Assembly: GCA_028017165.1 (NCBI GenBank)
Contig: CM051525.1
Location: 66,326,910-66,390,909 of the forward strand
DNA length: 64,000 nt
Reading direction: 5' to 3'
Source: Herpetospermum pedunculosum
Taxonomy: Eukaryota > Streptophyta > Magnoliopsida > Cucurbitales > Cucurbitaceae
Below are positions 1-12,528 of the stretch, one piece after another. Numbering within the stretch: the stretch's first letter is position 1; each line of letters begins with the position of its first letter. The position numbers were made by a program, and so were the translations under genes. The notes under the pieces were generated by a model that was given only the letters and a program-made list of their open reading frames with translations, was not told where the DNA came from and made no database searches.

Positions 1-1989
1 TACCTGAGGTCTCTGGACACAAAAATCTTACATCTCGGCCTCCCATTGACAAAAATAGATAAAATCACCGATCTTATACAATTCCAAATCCACACTCTCC
101 CCATTTCCAGTCAAACATTTTTTTCCAAATCCACGCTTTCCATCCTATAGTCAACATGATCATAGACTTTCTCTAAATTCCATTGGAGCATTTTAAAAAA
201 CTAACCTTAAAATCTACCCCAACTTTCAACCCATTACAGAGCTACTCTGACCTAATACATATGCCTTCCCTTTTTCACTTCACAGCTGCCATCTTTCCAC
301 ACCATTGATGCCACAACATTTTGAACTTCAACCACTTCCTTACTAGTTGTCGTCCATTCTCCCTTTGAATTTCTAAGTATGCATTGGCTATATCAAAAAT
401 CTTCCCTTCCACACCAAAATTAACATTTGAATTTCCATTCTAAGCTCATAATGCTCTAAAATTATAGTGCTCAATCCCACTACTCCAACACCTAGAATCA
501 AATCTCCCTTGTCGAAATCCTTAGGATTCCTTGAGATCCTACCTATGTCTTGCCTAAAATAAGAGTGCTCAATCCCACTGCTCCTAGAATCAAATCTCCC
601 TCGTCAAAATCCTTGAGATCCTACCTATGTCTTGTCTAATACCATCCAAACCACAATGAAATCACATTGGTAGTATGAGATGTGATACAATAAAACCTAG
701 AATTAAGGAGAAAAATACAAGAACTATTAACCAAAAATTGTTTATTATTATTAAAAAAAAAACTTGCTAATACAAGAGATTTGATCCTCTGATTAAAAAA
801 AATGCAAGCTCACTAAGTAAACCAACTAACTAACCAATAAGACCCCAACTTAAAACTAATCAACAAACTAAAATACCTGCAAAAAGAAACTCAAATAAAA
901 GTACAAATCAACTCCAAAACACATTACGTCAAGATGCACTATCCATTCATCAAGCTCAAAAGACCGTATTTATGTGTTCTCCAACAACCATAATTGGTTT
1001 CTGACATGTGTCACTTTCTCAGGCTTTTTGTACCCTCTTGCCATCAGACTGCAGCCTTCTGATGTGGTTCGCTCACTTCAACTTTATCTGTACAACATCA
1101 ATTCTGATTACTTAACTCAACTTGCATTCTTCAACTCCCCACCAACGAGTTCTAGCTTCTTCAAACCCAATGTCCATATCCATCCCAATTTGCCTTGTTC
1201 TTGTGTTCATCTGCCTTGGACTCACTAATATTAACCAGCAGCAAGTTTTGCTTCATATATTTTGATTCGTTTCTATCCTCATGTTTGTTTTTCTTCTAGG
1301 ACAGTATGGGTATCTTTTCGCCCATTACGACACATTTCTAAAGCTTTTCTAAATTGTCTTTGTAATCTTTTCTAAAGCTTTTCGAATTCATCAATGCCAA
1401 GACATTCTTCATTTCCTTCTATACTACACATCTCTAATAGTCTTTTGCTCGATTTTGGATCCTTTCCAAAGAATGATATCATGGTACCAATGTGATAGGA
1501 ACTAGAAATTGAAGTAGAGAGTTGGAGAGATTATGGACTATTTTTGGATTACTGTTAGGAAAAAAAAACTAGAGGGGGCTACCTTGCTAAAAAAATCTTC
1601 ACCCAAAAATTTGTTGATTCCTGGCCTGCCAACTCACTTATTTTAACGAATAGTCCTTAACAAGCTCCTAATGATCTCTTGAAGAAACTACTCAACCATA
1701 ATAAATACTAACTTTAACCATATAGCCATCTCTATTATGCTAATCTAGATACCTAGCACTCAAATTTGTACCTGGTCTTGTGACATTTGTCTTTCACCTC
1801 AAGACCAAACACCTTTATGGTGGAAAATGTAAAATATCAATTATCTAGCGGGTTTCACACTCAAAACTAAGTAGGTATTGCTTTCAAATCTTAAGGTTGT
1901 TGAATGAAGTAAAATAATACAACTCAACAACCATCTTCTAAATTAAAAAACAACCATCTTCCGTATTGCTCTCATCAAGAGCTTCAAAC
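1..1989. other. Gene-poor AT-rich stretch
   Basis: No reading frame here looks like a conserved protein. The stretch holds a two-copy direct duplication (466-641, listed separately). Around 1260-1560, read on the minus strand, there is a coding-like texture that might be a decayed retroelement gag, but I could not recognise a motif. Confidence 0.4.
466..641. repeat. Imperfect tandem duplication, two units
   Basis: Unit 1 (466-563, 98 bp) and unit 2 (564-641, 78 bp) both begin AGTGCTCAATCCCACT and both end with CCTACCTATGTCTTG followed by CCTAA or TCTAA. Unit 2 lacks two short internal segments. A simple local duplication with no gene attached. Confidence 0.75.
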
Positions 1990-2287
1990 TCCATACTCTT
2001 CCCCCATCTTTGGTTTTCCTACCGGAGTTAACTTCATTACCAGCATCCCTTAAATGGGCCAGTGGTCCTTATTCGAGGGTAACTCATCGTGGGTGAGAAT
2101 ATATTGATTTTAACATTTGAAGCGAAAAAATAAGTTTTTGTATGAAACTTATAAAGCTCTTCATCAAAGGCTAGTTGGTTTGAACAAATTGCTTCCTTAT
2201 CCAAAGCACTAGAATTCTCAATGTTGCTCAAGCGTCATACCTTAACTTAGGTTTGTCGGTTTTTGTGAGCATATCTTAAGTAGACTC

Positions 2288-2813
2288 ATGGAAGGTTTAA
2301 TTTTAGACCCTTTGTATGGGTTCTTGGAAACTAGATGGGCTTCAATGAATAAAAAGGTCTATCATTTCTCTCATATTGAAAGAGCCATCTCTTTTTTAGT
2401 TGTTGGCATCGCTTATTCAACATATTATCTCTCCATTGGATTTTTAGTTCAAATTCTTCAGCTAATTTGCCTTGGCTTCTTGTTGGTTATGTTTTCAATC
2501 CTAAAGCTAGCCTCATTTTGGTCAACACATTCAAAGCCATTATTTCATAACTATGGTTAGAACGTAATCAAAGGATTTTTTAACACAAATTTCTATCTTG
2601 AAGAGAGTGGTTTGATTTGGCCAAGATTAAATCTTCTCATTGGTGTTCTTTGTCCTCATTGTTTGATAATTATACTTTTAACGATATTTGTCTTCATTAA
2701 TCATTGGCATGCTTTCATAATCCCTTGTTAGCTTTTTATTACTTCTATCTTTGATCTTGTTTTGTTTCTTTTCATCCATGAATGGAAATTATTGTCCCAA
2801 AAAAGAAATCTGA
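2288..2813 (+). pseudogene. Decayed LINE ORF2 C-terminal fragment
   Basis: Read across frames, this stretch gives a string typical of the end of plant LINE ORF2 proteins after the zf-RVT domain: LWLERNQRIF near 2550-2580, then EWFDLAKIKSSHWCS and FDNYTFNDICL near 2605-2695, then a stop. It ends in a LINE-like tail with TTGTCCCAAAAAAG at about 2795-2808. The reading frame shifts near 2480-2560, and no RT motif is seen upstream, so it is 5'-truncated and dead. The open frame at 2288-2560 is only part of this relic, not a gene. Confidence 0.6.
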
Positions 2814-2815
2814 AA

Positions 2816-3300
2816 ATTCCTTCATATTGAAAAAGTCAATCACCTCCCCCCCACCCACAACCACATACACACTTACAAAAGGATACAATAAGAAGCTCCA
2901 AAGAGTATATTTCTGCTAGATGTTCTTTTCACTTTTGCTAATGGTCTCCCTGTGAGGAGAACTGTAAAGCAGCCTTGCAAATCTATTGATTTATGTCCTA
3001 ACTAGAAAGGGGTCTTTAGATCTGTACAGTTAACCCCTTTGGCTTTCTCAATTTATAACTACAGTGGAAATATAATGTGTATAGGAAATAATCAAAGAGT
3101 AACTTGGTCTACTAAACTAAAGTAACTAGTGTTCAAAGTAGAAAAGTTGCAGACAATATTTCTTATATTGTTGCCACTTAAAATTCTACCTTCGACAAAT
3201 AATGATCTCAAACATAAGCAGTGAAATAAATTCAATTACAACATGTCTTCGTATTTAGTTATTATCGTCGGAGAAAGAGAAGAACGTATGCAGTCATTAC
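2816..3300 (-). other. Intron or 3' region of ATG13
   Basis: This is downstream of ATG13 exon 2. On the minus strand, an AG at 2975-2974 followed by an 18-codon phase-compatible frame ending in TAG at 2918-2916 could be a terminal exon. It does not resemble the conserved ATG13 C-terminus, so I do not assert it. Confidence 0.35.
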
Positions 3301-4933
3301 CTGCTACTACCTCTATCTGTCATCTCATCATCATCCACATCAAAGGGGCAAGGAAACTCTGGGTCATCTAAATCATCTGGAAAAGATCTACTGGAGCTTC
3401 TTGAAATTGGTGAGTTATTGGATGATACCTTCCAGCCTGAAAATCTTCGGCTTTCATCTCTTCCAAGAGAAGATGACTAACGAAGATAAAAACAAATCAA
3501 GACATTGAACATAACACATTCAGAGTAGGAAATAACAATAAGCAGAAATATACCTTTCCAATTGCAGAGCCAGCCTGCAATGGACCAATATCTCTATTAA
3601 TTCTAGAAGTACTTGGCCCAGAAGCTTTAAGGGGAGGGGATGGCGGCAAATTTGGTTTGCTTAACAATGCAGGGGAGTGGGGAAGCTTTGCTATAGGTGC
3701 ACTCAGAGGAGCACTTCCAGACTGCAATAGACCGTTTGGCAATCGCCTTACAGGAATGCCAATTGGTGGTGACAGTGAGGGTGAGGGGGAAAAGACAGGG
3801 GAAGGATAATATTCATCATAATTCATATTATCTTTATGTCCCATAACCATTTCAGGTGGTTGTGAAGGTAAGCTTGAAGGAGGCAAACGACGAAAGGCTG
3901 GATTTGAAATTGAAGCATGAGACTCTGAATGTGTTGGTGAAGGTGAAAAGGAGGTTGAAGGGGGGGAGGGTCTAAGGCGGTCATAACTCCAACTATGACG
4001 TCTCGAGAATGGCAATGATGATGGGGATCCATGAGATGCCCCTATCGTTACAGGGAGCGTAGGAAACCTTCTCAACGGATCTGTCAATGGGCTCCCAACA
4101 TATTCAGGAATAACTTGAGGAGACATAGGAGTTGCTGGTTCAGAGCTTATATCCGAGAGGGATGAGCGGTATAACACTGAGAGGCAGAGTCTACCACAAG
4201 AAGTGTCCACAGGAGTGAACACAAAACGCTGCATTTCTGACTCTTCTCTCCTAGTGAAAGGCTCAGCAAAGGAAGACACGCGATGAGCAAGAGTAAAAGG
4301 GTGAATTTGACCAGAGGAACTGATATCTTGAAAAACCCTATACGCAGGTAAAAGCCTCACAAAGGCATATAAGGATCTTAAGAGTAAAATGGCTTTTTTG
4401 TATGTGTGAGCAGTACTATTACTCGACCTTCTGCTACCGGAATTACTATCCCGATTCTTCCTACTTTCATAATGCACCATCCATCTCTCTATTACCTTCT
4501 CACTCTTGGTCTGACCTCCAAACTCTTCCTTATCAGAATTGAAAGAGAATGGATATTTCTCTTTCAGAGACAAATTCCTAACAAGATCTTTTCTAGGAGA
4601 AGCATTTACTGAGTCCAAACCAAATTGCCTCTGCACCAAAATAACATCAACAACCATAGGTTCGTGATAGCTGGGACGCCAGAGATCAATGTTCTCCAAC
4701 GTCGCAGAGCATTCACGAAGGGCCAAATTGAACCACTTATCTCTCGGCCTCATACTCGAGGAGGACGAGGAGGAGGAAGATGGAGAAGACAAAACTTGTT
4801 CGCCACTGAAATTACGAGATGAAATACAAGGGGACCTCGATTCAAGTAAAATTTGTAGCGTTTTGGGAAAGAATTCAGTTAGAATTTGCTCAACTTTTGC
4901 AGTCTCGGAATGGGTATTGTGAGAAGAAGCCAT
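3301..4933 (-). CDS. ATG13: Autophagy-related protein 13 (ATG13), C-terminus not found
   Basis: ATG13 is the regulatory subunit of the ATG1 kinase complex that starts autophagosome formation in the cytosol. Exon 1 is 4933-3554 (460 codons) and exon 2 is 3476-3301. The intron 3553-3477 has GT and AG ends. The ATG at 4933 (MASSHNTHS) is chosen because the open frame further upstream has only a TTG. Residues 1-250 form the HORMA region: AKVEQILTEFFPKTLQIL, DKWFNLALRECSATLENIDL, then KAILLLRSLYAFVRLLPAYR and FTLAHRVSSF. A long Ser/Pro-rich disordered tail follows, as in the family. Exon 2 encodes GRDESRRFSGWK, then DDPEFPCPFDVDDDE, which is conserved in plant ATG13. It ends at a good donor (CAG/GTAATG), yet the conserved C-terminal block expected next is not visible down to position 1. 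Either the last intron exceeds 3.3 kb, or the gene is truncated, or a poor exon at 2973-2916 is used. Identity is secure; the 3' end is unresolved. Confidence 0.88.
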
Positions 4934-5290
4934 TATCAATCAACAACAACAACAACAACAAGAAGAAATTGACTGAAATTGAAACAGACCCTTTACCGGA
5001 AATCACCCAATTGGAGCGTTTTCGAGTTCCAGTTGACTGCAATTCACTGCAACGGAAGAAAGATCGTCGATTTGGGGAGAATCGAATCAGCAAAGAAAAC
5101 CCATTTGAGAACAAATGGAAAAAAGAAGGGAAAAAGTTGTGAAATTCGAATTGGAGAAAAAGGAAAAGCAATCAGAAGAAGAAGAAATTGAAGAAAGTAG
5201 CGTATGTATATGATTATGTGATGAGACAAACTAAAATTCAAAGTTAAAAGCTGAAAGAAATTGGAGAGTCGCGAGAGAGAGCAGGGCGTG
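4934..5290 (-). promoter_or_regulatory. ATG13 5' UTR and proximal promoter
   Basis: Sequence upstream of the ATG13 start on the minus strand is CT- and GTT-rich: GTTGTTGTTGTTGTTG lies just before the ATG at about 4940-4962, and pyrimidine-rich blocks lie at 5100-5190. This is typical of plant 5' UTRs. No clear TATA box was found. The several open frames through this stretch are composition artefacts. Confidence 0.5.
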
Positions 5291-6179
5291 GATCCACTAT
5301 ATTATTAGAATTTTTTAGAACGAACGTTTTGGGCTATCTGGTTTTGAATGCCATTTTTTTCTTTACAAATAACAAAAATTTCTTCTTTTAATGACGTCTA
5401 AAAACAAGTCTTCGTTTAATGACTTTTTCATAGAAATTATAAACTTTAAAAAAAATGGTCTATTATTTAAATCTTTGATCTTCGCGTTGTTGAATTAATA
5501 AAAATTAAATTGATACTCTTTTAATATTAATAACTCCAACATTATTGAAAATCACATAATAAAAAAAATAAAAAAATAAATAAATAAATAAATAAATAAA
5601 TATAGCTCACTCCATATCGACATGATATATATAGATTAATGACTATGAGATTCTAAATTTAATCTTTCATTCCTTTATTTTTTATTTTCAAATGGGTAAG
5701 AGAGAGGGTCTAAATTAATCTTTTGATATTTAAGGCTTTAATTCTACTAGTTTAGGAATTTAAATTGATTTCTTTTTTTCAAAAATATATATAGAGAGAT
5801 TCAAATCTTAGGAATTCAAATTGATTTCTTTTTTTCAAGATTCAAATCTATTGAGACTTTTTTGATTGGGTAATCTAATGTAAGGCTAAATTTAAATAGT
5901 CATTTTTCAAATGGTCAACCAACCATTTTTATAAGATAAATGGCCAAAAATTAGATGGATTTTAAATAATGGAACAAACTAAAATACATACATAACAAAA
6001 TCTTCGAATTGCAAGATATATAAAATCCATATAAAAAATGTTAATTTAAATTAAAATAAATGACTTTATTTTTTCAAACTTTAGAAAAAATAATTGAAAA
6101 ATCGGAGGTCAAGGTTGTGGGATTTTGAACACATATACATGGTAATTGCCCGAAAATTAAAGTTTCATATTTGTTGGAG

Positions 6180-6315
6180 AAATTGAGTGAATTATTATAA
6201 TAAGTGGTTATAATAATAAATAAGTCAGTATAGTTAACTTAGTTATAATAGTCGGTAGGCGAAACATAAAGGAGATTATAATAACTTAGTTCACCAAACA
6301 CCAAGTTAATGTCCA
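6180..6315. repeat. Short TTATAATA-rich dispersed element, copy 1
   Basis: It shares blocks with copies at 32455-32640 and 39780-39945: GAATTATTATAAT or similar at the start, TTATAATAGTCGGT, then TTATAATAACTTAGTTCACC and a closing AAGTTAATGTC. Three related copies in 64 kb suggest a small MITE. I could not fix exact ends or target duplications. Confidence 0.5.
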
Positions 6316-7550
6316 AACGTCCCTTAATGTGTAAGCAATAAATACAAGATGAAAAATCAAACAATCCCCACTAACTTTCTAGTTTGTAATCTAAAAAAAA
6401 AATACATATTTTTTTATTTTCTCTCCAAATTTGCGGTTATCTTCTTCATTGAAATCCATTGCAAACAAGGAAAAAGGGTTGCAGGTACAATTTAAAAAAT
6501 ATTGATATCTTTAAATCTAAACAGAATAATTGATCTTGAAATCTAAATTAAAAAAAAAATGGAACAATGTACATATAAAATATTGACCACACAAGATATT
6601 GAGTAGAGGGGAAACTCTTGTCTCAAGCTCTCAAAAATGGAAAAAATTGATAGACAAAAACAATGTATTTGATTACATTAATTTTAAAATTGGTCCATCA
6701 ATAATAAAAGTGATTATGTTTAATAATTAAAATAATAACACACTTGATATTTTGAATATGATTTCTTGTAAAATAATATCAGGTAACAAATCTAAAATAT
6801 AATTATAAGAAATTTTTAATACAATAGCTAAAAAGATATTGGAAGAATAATCTTAAAATTCAGATATGAAAATTGAAGGGTAAGAGAGAATCTAAATCCA
6901 CTTTCGATTAGTTTTTTTTAATAGAATTTGAAGTTGATCATTTTTAAAAACTAACATATATTTCTGGAAATAACAAGAAGAATGTTCATTTTTAATGGAC
7001 AATTTTTGAAAAAAGCATATTTTTTATTTTAAAAATTGTCAAATATTATAATCTAAAATTATGTCTCGAACTAAAATATTCTTCCAAATCTTAAACTTTA
7101 AACCCTAAAAAATCTAAACTGTTAACGTAAAATTTGATTTAAGTTTGGATCATTTTACAAATTTATTTATTTATTTTTATTTTTTAAACGGACCCTCAAT
7201 GGATATTTCATATTTAGAATGATTTCCAATTTCTGATTTTCTTTTATAGGCCGAATCCAATGTTAAAGGTAAACAATTTAGGGCCTCCATTTCAAGTCCA
7301 TCTTTAAGATGGGCCTGGGCCTTAAATTGCAATCCATCTAGGCCCATGAAAGATTTGTGTAGGATATTTGTAAAAATGTACTTCAAAAATGTTTATAAAC
7401 ACAACATTTTTAAAAACAATTGAAAATAATTATAGTGTCGTTTTAAAAAATTAATGATCATGATTAATATGTCCTTATTTTATGTGATAGTCTTTAATTT
7501 ATAATAAATGTATAATTAATCTAGATATTAATTAACTATAACGATGTGTC

Positions 7551-7652
7551 AATTCGAACATAGCTCAGTGGATAAGACACAAATTATCATCTCAAATGTC
7601 GATAATTTGATCCCCACCCCCTCCAAATTCCAATTGTTGAACTCGAAAAAAA
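7551..7652 (+). repeat. SINE-like tRNA-related repeat
   Basis: It carries the family hallmark ACATAGCTCAGTGGATAAG, which resembles a tRNA A box. About 40 bp later comes a B-box-like AATTTGATCCCCACC, then a TTGTTGAACTCG and an A run. See the finding on the whole family. Confidence 0.55.
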
Positions 7653-8758
7653 AACTATAATCAGATCAATCCAAAGACAACTTAATGAATAAAACATATA
7701 TTACTATTTAAATGTTCATGATTCAATTTTCATCCTGCAATTGGAAAAAATATATAGTTTGTTGATAGACAGTTAGGTTTCATGTATCAAATACCTTTCG
7801 AGTGACATGTTCACCTAGTCAAATATATTACTAAACAATAATTTAATGATACATTATTAATCTTTTGTCAATTGGATGACTTAATTGAATTTTTAACATA
7901 TTAGAGATAGAATTGAGAAATTTAAAATATTGGGGACAAAATTGAAAATTACCTCAAAACATTAAAAAACATTAGGTTAGGTTCTTATCATGATATTAGT
8001 GAATTAGATAAATCTTGATTTCGCAAAAAGCTAGCCAACATATCAACCTCAGCATAACATAATTTTTAATTTTAATTAGAAAGAACTAACTTGTGCATAA
8101 TTCAATTGATTAAAATATATTAAGAAATTAGATGTTTGAATTCAGTCACTCATATTTTTACTTGTTGTCAAATTCTCATTAAAGAAAAAGAAAAAAATCA
8201 ACCCAAAATTAAGTTACTACTAAAAGTGATAGTCTATATAATTCAATGGATTTGATAATTGTAATTTTTTCCTTCCTTTTGAAAGAGCTTATATTATGAT
8301 GATTCAAACTTAAAATTCAAACTCTTTTTTTTCAAGAAAACATACCAAATACATACTTTGTTATAAAAGCTTAATCATTTGCTCTAAATAATTTTCAGAA
8401 CTGATAATATATAACTTCGACTATTATAAACTATATTAAAATTGTCTTTTCCTTAATTTGAATAATCAAAATATTGAATTGAGGTAGAATGCAAAGATTA
8501 ATTTTTCTTTTAAAGAAAAATAAAAGTGTTACTTGAATATAAAGGACTATCGACCTTTAATTTATTTTCTTTTGGATGAGAATGTTAGGTTTTGTTGTAA
8601 AGTCTTATCTAACTTTTATTGTGTAAATTTTTTTTCCACAAATATATATACTAGCTATGCTCGGTTCACACTTTCCTCCTCTTCGTTAGTGTTTTTAGAG
8701 CAAAATAAATATTTTTGAATTTAAAAGTATTTTTTCAAAGGTGATCATCTCAAACTCA

Positions 8759-9218
8759 CACTACAAGAAAACAAGACTATTGCAGAGATTATTTTTAGCT
8801 ATAGCAACGGTTTTAAATCGCTGCAACACTTTTTGCAACGCTTGAGAAACCTGGTTAAACGAGTATTGTAAGAGATCTAGCAACACTTTTTAAAGTGTTG
8901 GAATGACTTCTCAAAACCGTTGCAATAGCACTCATCCTATTGCAACATTTTTTAAATAAATAACAACACTTTCTTATTTGTTTGGGCTTTAAATTTTTTT
9001 AAGAATTTTTTTTATTTGGGCTTCGCCAATTGTCCAAAAAAAAATGAACACCCTATTGCAACACATTTTAAAATCGCAGCAAGAAAATAGTTGCAATACA
9101 TATATTTTGCAACAGTTTTTTATTTGTTTCCAAAAATTGTTGCGATTTTATTAATTTTTGCAGCACTTTCTAAACCGTTGTAAAAAAATTGTCGCAATAG
9201 ACTAATTTTCTTGTAGTG
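8759..9218 (+). mobile_element. Non-autonomous CACTA element (460 bp)
   Basis: The element starts CACTACAAGAAAA (8759) and ends TTTTCTTGTAGTG (9218), an exact inverted terminal pair. It is flanked by the 3-bp direct repeat TCA (8756-8758 and 9219-9221). This is the diagnostic pattern of the CACTA (En/Spm) superfamily. The interior is filled with short repeats of TATTGCAACA and GTTGCAATAG in both orientations, like subterminal transposase-binding repeats. There is no coding capacity, so it depends on a transposase elsewhere. A second, end-eroded copy lies at 59664-60100. Confidence 0.92.
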
Positions 9219-10077
9219 TCATCTTAGGTTTAGTTTGAAATTGTTGTAGCTTCTAAAATAATCGTTCAACTGGAATACGAAGTACATTAGTATTTGGTAA
9301 GTTTCAGATAAAAAAACAGACGAAAGTGTATGATGAATTAATACTTAATTATAATATGTGTTAACGATCAAGATGTCTATGGTTTCAAACTCCCACCCTC
9401 ATATTGTACTTAAAAAAATCTATAATAATCTACTTAAAGTTCACAATTTCAATAATGCACAAGTATTTTTTTTAGTTCAATAATTGTAAAGTGATGGATC
9501 GACCTTTGAGAATGATAATTGATTTCTTATCTCTCGATCTATGTTCTGGATTGGCATACCCATAATGTTAGGATTGAATATTTAATTTCAAATTTTTTAT
9601 AAGATAATTAATTTAAATTACTGTGTTTAATTAGTCTAGATACTTTTATATTTTGATAGGAAAAACATTTGCTTAAAAAATGTTATTTCATTTTTTTTTT
9701 AAGTAATTAAATTTAAAATAAAATTGAGGACTCGTGGTGAATCAAGTTTCAACAACGTGTAGATATGAAAGGGATAAATTGTAGATTTTTAAGAAAGTTA
9801 AATTTGAAAAGTTAATACTAATTATATTTTGACAGCTCAAGTACTAGTTAAGCGGACAAATTAGAGATCTGAGGTTCAAATTATCCACCAGATGGAAAAA
9901 AAAAATCGAATTTTACATAACTCAATTTCACGAATCAATGAATCCAATTCCACGAATCAATGAATTATTACAAGATCTTTGAATCTTTCGGAGCTTCTGG
10001 ACAAGTTCATTTTTCAAATGAATTACAAGCTTTTGTCGATACTCTTCAAAAAAAAATTACCGCAGCGGGTTCATCTC
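9219..10077. other. AT-rich intergenic stretch
   Basis: No gene. Two decayed SINE-like fragments occur: near 9360-9420 (GATCAAGATGTC, then AACTCCCACCCTCATATTGT) and near 9838-9905 (CTCAAGTACTAGTTAAG, then GAGGTTCAAATTATCCACC). Confidence 0.45.
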
Positions 10078-10262
10078 TAGATTACAACTCGTCAACCGAA
10101 AGCCAAACTCCGCTGCTCATACATTAGCTTTCCACACCCGGCGCATAAAGTTGGGTTGAGGAACATCCACCATGGAATGGATACTGCTATCCTTCAAGAG
10201 GCATCTCTTTTGCCTAATTTATTTGTTTTGCTTCTATTTTTTGTGTACTAAAAAAAAGCTTA
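10078..10262 (+). pseudogene. 5'-truncated LINE tail with RNase H C-terminus
   Basis: From about 10096 one frame reads VNRKPNSAAHTLAFHTRR, the conserved end of the RNase H domain in plant LINE ORF2 (H and A residues of the NxxAHxLA motif present). A stop follows, then a T-rich 3' UTR ending TTTTGTGTACTAAAAAAAA near 10240-10257. Everything upstream of this small piece is missing. It is a dead insertion of a LINE type different from the one at 13-19 kb. Confidence 0.6.
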
Positions 10263-12232
10263 ATCAATGAAGCAATGATCGGGTGAGATGTACAATATAA
10301 GTTATGGTAAAAAATTTAACACATAATGTTTTTTTGGTCAACAATATGTAAGGTGATGCATTCAAATTTCTGACATGTTGGTCAATAACATATAATTTAT
10401 GTTCGTTAAACTATGTCAGATTGACTTTTAACACATAATTAACTTCAACCCTTCAACGAAGTATTTAAAGTTACAAACTTTCAATTAACAAGTCCTAAAT
10501 ATTTGACACATTAATTAGTATAATAAGGTTAATGAAATATGTGGACTATATATTCTTATCATTTTTTTAATGTCTCATGACAAAATTAACCCGTACGCCC
10601 TTTTCACCTTAATATATACCATCTAACAAAGAGTATAATAAATTCATCTTTATAATTTACAATTATGGGTAATTACATCCAGTCAAATCGAGCATATCTC
10701 AATTGATATAGTGGTGTGTCTTTGACGAGTTATACGCTCAATCCCGCATTAATTAAAATACCTTTAAAAACAAATTACATCTATCGATTTATCATTGTTT
10801 TCACGTATTTTTACTTTATTATTGCAAAAGTACCAATTTATTTATTTGTTCTTTTTTGAGGAATTAAGAAACAACAAGCTTTCATTTTCATTACCCAAAA
10901 AGATCTATAAGATAACTTTGCTTTAGTTTAAGCATAATGCCCATTTTCATATGTCTACATTGATCTATCGCTTTAATATATATGATAATATCAAATCCAA
11001 GCTTCAAAGATCCTATTTTTTTTTTATTATTATTTCTTTTGAATCACTTTTTAATAAAGCTTTTTAACAAGTTTTCCCAACCTCCTGTCGCAAGACATGT
11101 TACCCTCTTATTAAATTTCCCTAAGATATGACCCCCTTCAATGGTGACAAAGCCTTATTTTTATATTATTTTAAAAATTGGATTGTGATGTGTTGATGAG
11201 GTGTAGAGGAAAAATAAGATGGTAAAAAGAATTATAGGTTATTGTAATGAAATTTATTTTGAATACGATGTATCCTTATATAATCTCTTTAATTATTTGA
11301 GTTTTGAGAGACTATTATATTCGTGATGTTTAAAAGTGGATTAGAAATTCAATTTAGAAAACGATATTTGTATATGCACTAACTACTATATTATAATTTA
11401 ATCTATTCATTGAATAAGCTATTTTTGTCGTTTTTTGTCGCTATATGATATATTTAAATTGAGAAAACAACGAATAATTATCATAAGATTAAAAGGAAAA
11501 AAACAAAACCACGATAAGATTTTAATTTGAATCCCGGCATAAATAAAGTTTGCCAAACTTATTCTCCATTATTCTGACCAAAAACAATTTTCATAAAGTA
11601 CATTCAAACAAATCTCTTAGATTTCGTTGCAATATATTAGTTAAAAAAAAAAAAAAAAAAATTGGCATATTTTGAGAGGACACTTTTTTTTTTTTTTTTT
11701 TTTTCATGATGATTGAGGAGGGCGCAAGAGATTTATGCTATTTAAGATGATAATTAATGTCTTGTTTAACTAGAGTGGTGCTCATATTCACATATAATTT
11801 TATTTATTTATTATTTTTTTAATTTTTTTTTTTTTTTTTTTTGTAAAAATATCTTAATTAATCGGATGACCTTTTAATATTTTAAAAAGACCTTTCAAAA
11901 AAAAAAAAATTAAAAAGAAAAAATCTTATACCAGTTATGCTACTTCTTTTAGAATTTTAAAAAAGTATTATATAAACAAAGTAATTTTTATTATTTCAAA
12001 TTTTAAATTTAAAAGTAATGTTCAAATCTGACAAACAAACTTTATAGTTCTAGAACAATTAGAATTTAAAGAAAATAAATTAAAAAAACAACACTAATTT
12101 GAGTCTTGAAAATCTTCTAAAATATAACCTTAAAGCTTTATTGAGACAATATATCCCTTCTTTTTTAAGGTGATTGGTTTGGTTGGAATACTTTAAATTT
12201 GTTACAATTTGTCGGTTAATAAGTCGGGGTCT
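10263..12232. other. AT-rich intergenic region with long homopolymers
   Basis: No gene is visible. One SINE-like repeat is at 10682-10765. Long A or T runs sit at about 11643-11660, 11683-11704, 11820-11842 and 11899-11910. Otherwise I see nothing in it. Confidence 0.5.
10682..10765 (+). repeat. SINE-like tRNA-related repeat
   Basis: It has the family's GAGCATATCTCAATTGATA block, then TCTTTGACGAG and a B-box-like GCTCAATCCCGCATTAATT ending. It is closely related to the copy at 30133-30228. Confidence 0.5.
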
Positions 12233-12528
12233 AGAGACGAAACATCTCGGTAGAGTAGGGATAACGCCCCTAAAGAAAAAATCTGATTTGAATTTTACTA
12301 TTTGTTTTTTGACTTTGACCCATAATTATGTATTAGGTTAGGAGGATATTCTATATAAATCTTCTAATGACTCCGTCCCCTAATCTTTTATTGTTGTAAT
12401 TCTCTCTAATATAAGTGTTCTCTCCTTTCTATTGTGGAGGTAGCTAACACGACGTTAGTAAACTACGTAAATTCTGTGTTGATTCTTTTTTGCGCTTGTA
12501 TTTTTTGTTGTTCGATTATGTCGCAACA
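12233..12528 (+). mobile_element. Copia-type LTR remnant, probably solo
   Basis: The right half has the layout of a plant Ty1/copia LTR end: TTGTAATTCTCTCTAATATA, CTATTGTGGAGGTAGCTAAC, then AACTACGTAAATTCTGTG and a T-rich run closing on GTCGCAACA at 12528. No coding region or second LTR is nearby. The left boundary is approximate. Confidence 0.5.

Larger units (their letters stand above)
5291..8758. other. AT-rich intergenic region
   Basis: No gene is supported. It contains (AAAT)n at 5572-5600, a direct repeat of GAATTCAAATTGATTTC (about 5756 and 5811), one copy of a small TTATAATA-rich element (6180-6315) and one SINE-like repeat (7551-7652). Short open frames at 7177-7386 and 8533-8718 look random. 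Confidence 0.5.

Noticed and set aside
4819..5241. Several plus- and minus-strand frames over the ATG13 leader
   Set aside because: Low-complexity products of the GTT and CT runs in the ATG13 5' UTR and promoter.
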